Part shown: in pieces, positions 38,101 through 50,100 of the stretch | Layout: the number at the start of each line of letters is the position of its first letter | Numbering within the stretch: position 1 is the first letter of the stretch | NCBI GenBank assembly: GCA_037127315.1 | Contig: JBBBDQ010000310.1 | Span: 1,125,001-1,189,000 of the forward strand | Length of the DNA: 64,000 bases | Direction: 5' to 3' | DNA from: Ascarosepion bandense | Taxonomy: Eukaryota > Mollusca > Cephalopoda > Sepiida > Sepiidae | Program-made: the position numbers and the translations under genes | The notes under the pieces: generated by a model | What the model saw: the letters and a program-made list of their open reading frames with translations, nothing else | The model's database searches: none | Told to the model about the DNA's origin: nothing

Positions 38101-41100
38101 TCTACCGTATTTGAAAATATCAGAATATCATCTAAATATGCCAGAGCAAAATCTTCCTGTCCCTGTAAAACAACTGACATTAATTCCTGGAAGATGCCGG
38201 GTGCGTTTGCAAGTCCAAATGGCATAACATTAAAATGAAACAGACCCTTGTGGCAGGTGAATGCACTTTTTTCTTTGTCATCATCATGAAGCTTAACTTG
38301 CCAGTACCCTGATTTTAAATCAAGCTTCGAAAAGTACCTTGCCGAACCAAGTGATGCCAGTATATCATCGATGACAGGAAGAGGTCGAGCATATTTCTTT
38401 GTAATCTTATTAAGTGCTCTAAAGTCTACACAAAATCTCTTACCACCGTCTTTCTTCTCTACTAAAACTACTGGAAAACCCCACGGGCTATTGGATCTCT
38501 CAATTACACCTGCCTGCATCATTTCGTCGATTGCTGAATCCATTGTCTTTCTTTGTTTGAGGGGTGTGCGATATGGGCGTTTTCTTATGGGCTCATGCGT
38601 TCCAGTATCGATACGTATCTCCACAGTATCGGTTCTGCCCAGGTTCTTGTCGTCACTAACGAACATGTCCCTATTTCTTTTTAGCAATTTGTTAATTTCA
38701 GGCTTGAATTCCTCCGGTACATGTACCTGTTCCAAATCTACATCAGGACTTTTATTATTTTGTTTATCGGGCATAGTAATTTCAGTAATATTACCTGCCC
38801 TTTCCAATTTAGCCAGCGGACTCCCCCGTCTCAAAGTGATTGTCTGGTTAGTGTTATTCATTATCAGCAACTGAAACTTACGAAACTTTGGCATTTTTAC
38901 AACTGCGTTGGCTACTGATATACCACATAAGTTGCTAACATATCCACTACTCAGCTGTTCGATTTCATATTCTTTGCCACGTCCATTTCTCAGCCTGGTT
39001 AATCCCAGACAAGCATGCAGGTGTTGAGGTCTTAATGTTACTTTTTGAGCTAACCTAACAATAGAGGAAATATGAACATCCTCCTCTAATGCCACGTATT
39101 CTTCACCAATCTTCAATGCCCCCAAATCGAAATACATTCTCACCCCGTTCTGCATCAGCCAATCTCGGCCAAGTATAACGTTTCTATTGAGATTTTTCAC
39201 GACTAGAAAATCATGGGGTATGGACTTACTTCCTATCTGGACCTGTAGACGACAAAGGCCTTCAACGTATAACGGGGATCCATTCGCAGTTCGAAGTTTA
39301 ATGTCCCTCTTTTGCAGCTCAAGTCCCAGTCGCAATTTTTTAAATACCCTACAGCTTATAACCGATACCTCTGCTCCCGTATCTACCAATGCCCTATAAG
39401 GTCTACGTTCTATTCTAATAAAGATGGAATTTGGCGCGCCCATATTACCAACTATGTGCGTTGGTACCGTCTTGTTCCATTCGTTGGGCGTCGCACGAAC
39501 GGACCTCTGCCGTTTCCCGGGGCGCGTCTACAAAATTTCGCTATGTGGCCTTCTTTCCCACAATTCCAACACCTAACAACGCTCCCGTTCCTCTCCCGCT
39601 CACGAGTCTTGTATTTAGTTCCCCTATTACCAACTTTTCTATTGTTCTTATTCCTATTATTATTAGTATTAGATTCAGCGGGGCTTACGGCTTCTATCGG
39701 TACCCGTCTCCGAGAGTGGCAAATTTCCATAGGCTCCTCTTCATATTCAGAGTTTGCATCGAGTCGAATTTTCCATCTCAACTCAGATAATGCTTTCTGA
39801 TAGGCAGCCTCTAGTGTTTGTGGCTCATCCTTCATAACTGCCATCTTTATTTCCCGATCCCTTAGACCTTTTATGAAAAATCCTAGAACTTGTTTTGTCA
39901 CAACTTCATTCCTCCCGTCAACCCCAACATATGCGCCCTCCGCTAGGCGTACTACTCTCTGCATGTAGTCCTGCACCCCCTCCATTCTACCCTGCTTAAT
40001 GTTCACTAATTCGACTAACCGTGCGTCGGGGTCTAAAACCAATCCGTAATATTCCTTTAAAGAAGTTTTTAACTCCTTCCATGTGAGTTGTGGGTTATTA
40101 GAGATTAGTCTATATACATAGTGTCCAACAGCTCCCCTTGTTGTGAGAAGAGCTGCCTGACACTTGTCTTCTTCTGCCACGCGCACAACTTTAAAATACC
40201 TCTCCATATCCTCCAACCAAGCACTATAACCACCATCTTCTTTGCATGCTAATGGCTGTATATTTTTTAAAAAAGATTCTCCCCTTAAAGTGTTCGACAC
40301 CGAACAAACCACATTTCTCAATTCTAGGGTCAGACCTTGAACAAAATCGGCAAAAGTATGCTGTTCCATTTTTTTTTTTTTTTTTTTAATTAGACTTATT
40401 ATAAACTTATGAACAAGAGCAGAACACACACAAGATCGAATCAAAAGTCACCTACCTTTCGTTGATGTCGTCCGGTTGCTTTCTATTTTCGTCTTCTATC
40501 TGGTAGTTTTAATTCTGTTGAATTTCAATTGTCGCCGTGGTAACCAAGCTCGTATCTATCTGTTTTGTTGTTGTTGTTGTCTTAAAACAGCAAGTCACTG
40601 GGCACCAATTTGCGTATGTTATATATCGCCGTATGACGACAAAACAACAAACACGCATATATAAAAATATAAGGTTATATTTTTATTAATGACGACGAAC
40701 CGTGTGGAATAGAGAACAGGAGAGTGAGAGCGCACATAGAATGGGTTGACGGGAGTGTAGTCTTGCCTGTGGTGTTTCTCTGCTTCCACTGGCCGTTCTC
40801 TGCTGGCGAATCCGTGTGTCGAGGTCTTTATATAGTCTTCTAGAACCGGGACTTTCCTTCCGGTCCTGCCTCGCCCACGCAACGCCCACGTAATTCCCAG
40901 AGACACCTGTTCTGTTTGCCTCCGTAGTCATTTCCGCCGCTGTCGGAAATAAGGTCAAACGACATCCGCTCCGGCCTCGACAGGATGTATTACACAAACA
41001 CCCGCCCTGCCGCTCGCCGACCCCTCCACCGACGGGAAACACCATCGCTTGCATCACTTCCTCGGGTGGGGCCAGATTGTTATATTACAATATCAACTAA

Positions 41101-44100
41101 GACCATGCTAACAGCATGCTTACCATGTTCCGTACATAACACATACACACTACTCTACAACATACATAACACCACATACATTCTGTTACATGTAAAATAA
41201 CATTCATCCTCAAAGATAGCTGAAAATGCTCAGATAAATAAAACATTTTTATATAATTTATGCTCTCAAAAGAAAAATCATAAAATCACATGAAAAATTA
41301 CATAAAAAACTTAACCATCATGCCTTGTGTCAATTTTAATGAAACTTGCATAAGAGATTGCTGCCAAAATACACACACACAGAGTTGTCTGGAAAGTTCA
41401 TGCTGAATTTCAAGGAAAATTAAAACAAAACAAAATTAAATTAACTAAATATGATCCATTCGGTTGCAGAACCTTTCTCTAGTTTTTCTTAAAGATTCCA
41501 TCTTCCCAGAATTTTTATGGTTTCTCAGCAAAGAACTTATTTTTATGTCATCCAAAGAATTAAAATTTTTACCATTGAGATTATTTTGCAAGGACTTGAG
41601 TACATGAAAATCAAAAAGAGCAACATCTGGTCAATATGGCATGTTATTTTAATGCGTAGGTGTGAAATGTGTGAGTAAAATATATTAAACAAATATATAT
41701 TGAAATATGGATATATGTGTACAGATGTGTGCATGAGTAACACAAGCTCATAGTACAGTATTTCTTTCAAATCCCACCAGATGCACAGCATGACTTTCTA
41801 AGGTTGAAAACCTGCTTTTGGAGTGGCTAAAATTAGCTCAGGTCGCTTACCCCAGAATCTTTTTTGCTCAACATTGTTGTAAGCAATTTATTTCTCATCA
41901 CACATCACAATTTGCTTAAAAAAGGGTGCATTTTCATTGCATTTATACAGCAAATCACAGATAGAAATGCAATCCAAAAGATTCTTTTCACTCAGATCAT
42001 GTGCTACCCAAGCTTCACTAAGTGATCATGGTCTATGGATTTTGATAAACTTAGCGTTTCTGCCAATTCTCACATTGTGTAATACAAGTTATTCTTAATC
42101 AGTGTCTTGATTTGGCTGCCATCTGTAGTGGGGTTTGCCTGAGTGTTCTTCATCAATAAAACTACAATCACCAACTCAAAACTTGGCAAACTACTTTCAT
42201 ACAGTTCTGTCAGCTAAAACACCTTCACTGTACACAGCACATATCTTTTTGTTGCTTGTGAGGCATTTTTGCATTTGCAGTACTAAAAAGAAAATATCAA
42301 TTGTCTAAAATGAACCTTATCTTCCATTTTCATGGGATGCAAAATTGACATGAACTTTCTGAACAACCGTAATGGTAGACTTTGTAAAAAAAAAAAACAG
42401 TAGCTACTCTAGCATTGTTCATTCAGTAATGAATTAGAACACTCTCAGTTACTGGTGTGTGTTTACATGGTATATCACGCACTAAAAGTCTGCCTTCTAC
42501 CGAGTGCCCATAGCTCAGAGGTAAAATCACCAACTGATGACAATTCAGTCAGGTTTCAATCCTGTCTAAAAGCAATCGGATGTCTAACTGTACTGATGAG
42601 CTGTGATACAGCAAAACAGATCTGTCTGCAGAATGGTGCTCAATGTAAAAAATGGGTAAGTTTTTAAAAAGTAATGATCTTTAATTAGAAATACTATTAT
42701 TTATCACCAACAAAAACAAAAAAATTATTTTACTGAATGTTTTCAAAAATTAAAAAGAATTTATTTCTGCTAATCCAAAGTATTGTCAAACTTCATATTA
42801 TTTTCTTATATTGAAGGTTTAAGAAACACTTGTTATAAAAAATATATATCTTATACATTAATACAACAATAAGGTACATTTCTTTATTAATTTTACTTTT
42901 TCTTTCATATTTATTGCTGCAATTTAAAATCATTAATATTTACAAATCTGTAATTCAAATTCCTCCCTAAAATTCTACCCAGAGCAAAGGAGTGTTGTGA
43001 GAAACAAAAAGTTGTCTCCCTTTTTAAAAGCTAAAAATAGATATTTACAAGAATAGGAAACAGTCACGTGATCTGGCGAGATACTGTTAGGCGAGAAAGT
43101 CAATCTTCTTTTGTTCTTGGACAGTCAAACTAGACATACATATTTAGGCTCATGTCAATCAAGATAAATACCAAACTTTATATCTTATTTTAGATAGAAA
43201 GTCCCTTATAAATATTTTAGATTTTAGAATATTTGTCAATATTTCTGAGATCAGGTGGTATTTACACTATTTACATTATTCAGACTATTGCCTTCATCTT
43301 GGTTGCCATTTGCACGATGTTTCAGCCATTGTACACTCCAGCCTTCTTCAGGTGCTAAGAGTTTCAAACCAAACCCTTTATTACGATCACTGGGGAAATT
43401 CAGTTATTGTTGTCCATGGCCCAGTGGATATAGATGGAGGTTAGTTTCAGCAACTTGACCTAAAAAGTTGTAAGTTCATTACCAGGCTACAGCAGTGGTA
43501 ACTTAAAGAGTCAGTTTAGAGGGATGTAACTCATGACTACCAAAAGAGGCTTCACACAAGGAATGAGAATGATATACCTAAATGATCATAATAAAAGGTT
43601 TGGTTCGAAATTTCTAACACTTGAAGAAGGTGTACAATGGCCAAAGGCAACCAAGATGAGGACTATATTCCGAATAATGTAAATAATGTGGTTTTATTCA
43701 CAAAACAAATAATTACACAACATAAACATCTGAAAAAGTTAAAATGAGCTACTATATAAAAACACTTGATTGACCTTCCCATCTAAAAATATTTTGTGCA
43801 GGTCTCATCAGATCACATGACTGTTTCCTATGCTCATTAATATCTATTTTTAGCTTTGAAAAAACTTTGTCTCTCACAACAGGAGAATTCAGTTTAGTTG
43901 ACAATCCAGATAAAAAAAAAAAAACATAAAATTTTAAAAAAATAGTCAAAATTAACCATTAAAGAAATTCACATAGCATAAATCTTTACTAAAGATTATC
44001 ACTATTTTAGAAAAGAATATTAATACTGTTTACATAAAATATTTATAAACATTAAAAAACTTCTGACAAAAATCCTAATGAGTTTTCATTTTTCTTTTAG

Positions 44101-47100
44101 AGTCTTACATTTAGAAAACCATTAGACTGTTAAATTTGAATTAAATTTCTGAGCAGATTTGAATATTCTGTATATACTGAGAAAACAAATGAACTGAATT
44201 GAATTGTACTCACAGTATTGTCTCCAACATAAGCAGATGTGGCTCCCAAATGGATAATAGGAGCTGCTTTAGGGCAACAAATGGCAAATGTATGAATATG
44301 TGCCATTACATCATGACGTACACGTTTCTCCTCTTGGGTAGCATGTTCAAAATCTATATTCTCAAGATTTGCAGCCATTTCCTCTAGCTGGTCATCAGTA
44401 ATGTCCAAATTGAGTTTCTAAAAATACAGAGAAAATAAAAAATAAAACTGTAGTATACATACAAACAAAAAAGAAAATGCTTAGCTGATAATACCAAAGT
44501 ATATATGTGTGTGTGTGATCAATATTCAACTAACAAGAGTTGTGGATGATTTTGTTAATATTTTGATATTTATTAACTTCACCAGAAAAAGTGAAATCTA
44601 AAAGTACCTATTCTTATTTCTAATGAGTAATACAGATGCAAAATAAGAACACAAAAAAATGATCAATTGGAATAAATGGTATGGGTTATTAAGTGGAAAG
44701 AATTATAAAGTAGAGATAAATGAAGCAGGAAGACAAAGGATTAAGAGATAAAGTGGAAGGAAGTCACCTATGGGAAGATACATCAACAATCAGTTTCTAT
44801 TCAAATTTAAACTTACCATAATTTTCAACCAGAACCGTTTTCAATTTTTATATAGGTTTAATTTTCATAAGTCAAAAACCTTGTAAACTTGAAGACTGAC
44901 AAAAAAAAGCACAAATATTGTTAGTTTACATCACAACAGGTCCCTCAAACCAGAATGTATGATAAACCTAGGAATATCATTCAGTACTTTCAAATTTCAA
45001 CTGATAGAAAGATTAATGATACAAGTTGTTGTTCAATCAGTTAGTCAATTAAGTGTCATACATGATACACGCTTGCACGATCATGTCTCAAAAAAGCCAT
45101 AACTGACTGGACAGAATATTTTTCTGCAGTAGGTTGTCATTATGGTAGACTGCTTGCCAACCAAGGCTAGAGAACCCAGTCTCTCCGGCTATTCACCCAT
45201 AGTTGGAGGGAGAAGCAATGGATTCATACCTTTCCCAAGAGTATTTGCACATAAGTAAATGTAACGAATTCAAATGGAATTCAAACTTGGCTTCTTGTTC
45301 TGAGCCAATATCCACTGCATCACAATGCACATCCAAGATGGTGGATAGTTAGCAAGAAAAGAAAGAAAAATAAATATAAGTAATGTGCAATTTCATAGTT
45401 TTGAATAGTGTCTTAATAATACTAAATAAGAATATTATCTTTTACTAGTTTTAGTATAATTCAAGTAGAAGTTAATAAATGTAAGTGCCACCTTCGATTA
45501 ACTGGAGACAATTTCTCAATGTTTTTATTACTAAGTATTTTCGCAATAATGTTTCCATAAATATTAATTAAACTGAGTCTTTTAGAATGTTTTTCTTTCT
45601 TTTATATAGTTAATTGAAGAAAGAAATATCTTATTATTCTGAAAAATATTTAAAATATAAAATGACAATCAAATGACAAAATGTGTAATTTTGGAAATAT
45701 ATATATCTTCACCTACATTTATTTTGAGGGAATATCTGTACATGTATTGACTGTCTGGACATGATGAGTCTTGAGGACTATAAGATTGTTGTCTACATAA
45801 CAGATATTGAACTATATTGTACGATACGTTGTATAATTTTCCAATTACCAGAAAAAAATTGTCTAAGTCGTTTCATTTATATCTATAAGCATAATCTCTT
45901 AAGAAATTAAACTAAATTATACCTAGAGTGAAATAATCTGACTAGATTTCAGTTTTTAGCAAAAGGTTTGTATATTATTTTCTCTATGAATTCTATCAAA
46001 TAAAATTTATATATTCTATAATTATTGTAAATTTTAAAGTAATGAACAAAAAATTGTTTGTCTGAGAATTCTGATGATTCTGGAGATCCCGAATCTGCTT
46101 TTCAGCTATTGCATTTTCTCCCATATATATATATATATATATATATATTAGGCTTTTGATAAGAATGTTGAAGATCAAACTGTTGCCCTGGTTATCTCGA
46201 AAGCATCTGACAGGGTTTGGCATGCTGGTCTTTTGGACAAGCTACAAAGCTATGGTATAACTGGATATTACTGTCGAATCATAAAATGTGAACATGGGTG
46301 TCTCTCAAGGCTCTACACTTTTCCTGATCTTCATCAATGATCTTCCTGATGTAATCAGTTCCCAAGAAAGCATCTATGCAGATGACACCACCATTTACTC
46401 CTGTCTCAATAAGAAATCTGCAAGAGCTGACATATTACAATATTTAACCTGGTAGAAACAGAAAAATTATGTTAGTTTTATGTTTTATTATTATTATTAT
46501 TATTATTACAGATAGAAAAGAATCAATTAGGAAAAATTTATTCTGTTCTAATATGTACGGGGGGGGGGGGTATTTTTTTTGTTGAGAAAAGATTCACTTT
46601 TCCAAAGAAAGATTACGAAAGGACTAAAATTAAAATATGAATCAAAATTTAACATGTGAAAATTACTCATTAAGAGTGATACAGCAAAGCTAAACAAGGT
46701 CATGGGGTCAGATGGCAATTGTTGACAGAAGTGATATTATATGCGAACAAAGCTGACTGGGAAAGGTTTTTATTCTCAATGACCCAGCTGATATCAAAAT
46801 GAAAGAGACATTATTAGTCAGATTCCCAGCTATGAAAAGGATAATGGAATTCTGTTTTTCTTTCTGACTCCGCCCAAAGGTGGAAGGGAGAGTGATTTTA
46901 TTGGCTGCAAGAGCCAAAGACTAGATTTGCAACCCTGATAACCGTCAACCCCACACCAGTAAAACATGGACAAGCATAAATACAGAGCCCTGAGGGACCA
47001 AAGTTAGTTCCAGTTAGCTCTCAGCCCAGAGATAGGCGCCAAGCCATTGGGCGCCCATCGCAGGGCCGGCCACCACCCATAGAGTTCCTGGCGGAAGATG

Positions 47101-50100
47101 TAAAGAGAGATAGACACCATGCCGTTGGGTGCCAACCGTAGAGAAGCCTGCCGCCAACTAACCGAAAAGAGTTAAAAGTCAAAGTACCGGCCAACCGAAG
47201 TTAAAGACAGACAAAAAGTGATTTTTGACAGACAGGAAGTGATTTTGCAGACAAAGTTATGAAACAGCCAGAGTTAAAAGCCAGACAGGAAGAGATTTTA
47301 CAGATAAAGTCGCAGTTCCAGTCGTGTCCGAGAGCCAGTTCGAAGTTCCAGCACTGCATGGAAATGAATTTCGATTTATCACCGCTGTCAGCGTTAACCA
47401 CCATACTCAAAGACAGTTCTTCGGCAGTTTCTGTGAAGCTTCAGTGAGAAGGGAAACAAAGTCATTTTGAATTGCCACAAACTTAAAACTCCGACCAGAG
47501 GTGAAGCAATATTGCCAACCAAAAACTTGAATTAATAATAGGAAGAAAAACACTTTGCAAATTACTACTTAGAGAAATTGGTTGAAACTTCCATTTCGTT
47601 GCCAGATTAATAGGAACAAGGTTTGGGAAGAAGACAATTGGTGATTGTTTTTTTTTTCTCTATTTTCCTTCTGTATCTAAAGAATTTCTACAACTTATTC
47701 AGGCATCATTCAATTTATTTTTGGTGCCGTTTTAATTTACCCAAGCTGAATGTTCGCGCATCCAGCTTGGTTTGACTTGGCGGAGAGACATCTAGTGAGA
47801 ATTCAATGTAACTACCTGGAGATCAAATTCACAATGTGGGCAAGGGAGATCACCGTTGGGAAGGTCAACCCGAAGAACAGCTGCTGTATCGACGCCATCA
47901 ACAACCGATGGGCCAAGCATCACAGACAAAGTAAACCTCACTTCTGCTCTTGGAAAGGACCTCCAATCTGCAATGGGTTGGGGTAAAAAAATAGCTTGTA
48001 AGTTTTAATGCTTCCAAAACAAAGTTGCTCTCCTTTAACTACCATAGAAAAACTTTTCTATCTTCCATTGGTAAATTTTTTATAAGTCCCCAAAGGCCTT
48101 TACCCCCTTCAAATTTTTCCAAAACATCCTCATTTCTGTGCAAATGTATATGCTGAACTCAAATTGATAATTATTTATTGAAGAAACCTACCTTTATTGA
48201 TGTTAACCACCAGAAAAAAGTCGAACTTCTTCTCACTCTTTATCTCACCCCTCAACCACCTTTGAAATATGTCATTCTGTGCTGAATGACTTAAGGCGTA
48301 GTAAGCTAATTTTTGGTCTATTTACTTCCTTTGTGCAATTACTATCAATGATAGTTTTATAAGAATCTGTGGATGTGCATTGCAATGTCACAGCATTTCT
48401 TTTGAGCTTTAGAACCAGGCTTTATCAAACAAAGTGAGGACGGAAAGAAAAAATAGAAAGTCTGAAAAATTACAATTAGATGTCTAACCTCTACCGTCTT
48501 TATTTTATGACAAAAGAAGTCACTTGAAAACTATTTTTCAGTGAAAAATTTATAAATTTACACTTTTTTTTCAGTAGTTCTGGGATAATTACACATGCCT
48601 ATATGGCTTATTAGTGCCATCTGAGAAGACTTTGATGAAGGAATAATAAGAAAACTTTCGATGAACACAAAAATACAATTCGAGGTAAATAACTGTACAT
48701 ACACGTTTTTCCCTATTTCTCACTGTAAAAAAGTATTTTGAAAGATCTTGATTAAACAAATCATTTAAGTAAATAGAGAACCTTGATGAAAATCCATTCT
48801 TCAGTATATTTATCCAACATTCACTTGGACACAAAACTTCTAATTCTTTAGAAAACATTGTTTGTAAAAGTTATTAGCTAAAAAGAGTTGTTGTTTACTC
48901 AAATTATTGACCTTGTGCCATACATACAAATTGAAACGTTATTGGAGTAATTAAACACAACCTACAAAAATACCTTCTGGCGAATCGAAATTTTAATTAA
49001 TTAAGCAACCTTAACTCTGCAACAAAAACCTAAAAGATATCAAGAGTTAAAAGTTTCTAACTGCGTTTGTGACGTATTGATGACTTCCCTATTATTGTGG
49101 CATTTAATTTGCAAAATCTTTGGTTATTCTTGGGCATGAATAATTTTCATTTTTAAAAATGTTACTTTTGTCTCGTTTCTGAGATCTATCACTCTTTTAC
49201 CTATGCAGGACCTCTCCATTGCACTAAAACTGTTTTATATGGTTGGAACACTAAAAAAAAAAAAATGAAGAAATAAATGTTTTTTGTCACTTTTTTTTTT
49301 TTGTGTGTATAATCGCATCAGTTTACAAAATACCCAGCATGATGAACAAGTTAAAAAAAAATGTTTTTACTTTTTTAGGGCACATTTTGAAAAAGATGAA
49401 TTTTTTAACTGAAGTTAATCATTTAAATTAAAACAATATCAGTTCAACAAGCTTTTCGATGCAAGATTCTCTAAATCTCATCAACTCTTCCCTGTTGATT
49501 TTTTTTTAAATTCTTAAAAAAAAAAAAAAAAATTTAAATTAAAAATTTAAATGAATGAATGACTGAAGAAATCAAAACATTTCGCCCACTTTCAGTTTTC
49601 GGTAAATACGAAAATCCTATTTTTGCATATCTGTGAGATTACCAACCTAGATGTGCATATGTGACGATTACCAACCTAGGCGACATATGCTGAAGAAAAT
49701 GGGACTACTTCAATTGTTAAAATAATTTCGACTAAATATATATATATATATATATGCTTAACTTAAATATAAAATCTTTTTTACGATTGTACGTTAGAGC
49801 AAGTACTTGATAAAGCTCCCATCAGTTCAAAACTTTACAAGTAAGAGAGCTACTACTGTTGAAATAGTAGTAGGTGTACAGTGGCGCCAATTCGCTGAAA
49901 TCACTTTGTTCATAAAATGTCATTGAAATAGGGGAAGTTTTGTTTAACAATAAATGCGAAAATTATTCTTTAATAAACATGTTTTGTTTTTTTTTAATTT
50001 ATGCAATTAAAGTTTTTGCAATACGCTGGGAAAAGAATTTATTTAATTACTCAAATCAAAACGAGAAAAAGAAATCAAATTAAAAAAAAAAGAGAGCCTA

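Larger units (their letters stand above)
34345..41089 (-). mobile_element. Intact Gypsy (Ty3/Metaviridae-type) LTR retrotransposon
   Basis: 6745 bp, minus strand (same sense as ADSL), in ADSL intron 2. ATAT at 34341-34344 and again at 41090-41093 is the target duplication. The LTRs are TG...CA and 473 bp each, differing at about 4 positions (about 99% identity). Gag (40369-39452) and Pol (39443-35556) are uninterrupted. Order in Pol is protease, reverse transcriptase, RNase H, integrase, as in Gypsy. No env-like frame was found. Features suggest a recent, possibly still competent insertion; competence is inference. Confidence 0.96.

Noticed and set aside
42505..42580. Functional tRNA gene
   Set aside because: A and B boxes are present but the arms pair poorly, so a SINE head or pseudo-tRNA is more likely.
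44130..44408. Intron-crossing 92-residue frame as the true exon end
   Set aside because: The frame continues past a good GTGAGT donor at 44213; homology to ADSL stops exactly there.
48589..48858. 89-residue minus-strand frame in ADSL intron 1
   Set aside because: No homology recognised and no splice context; likely a chance frame.
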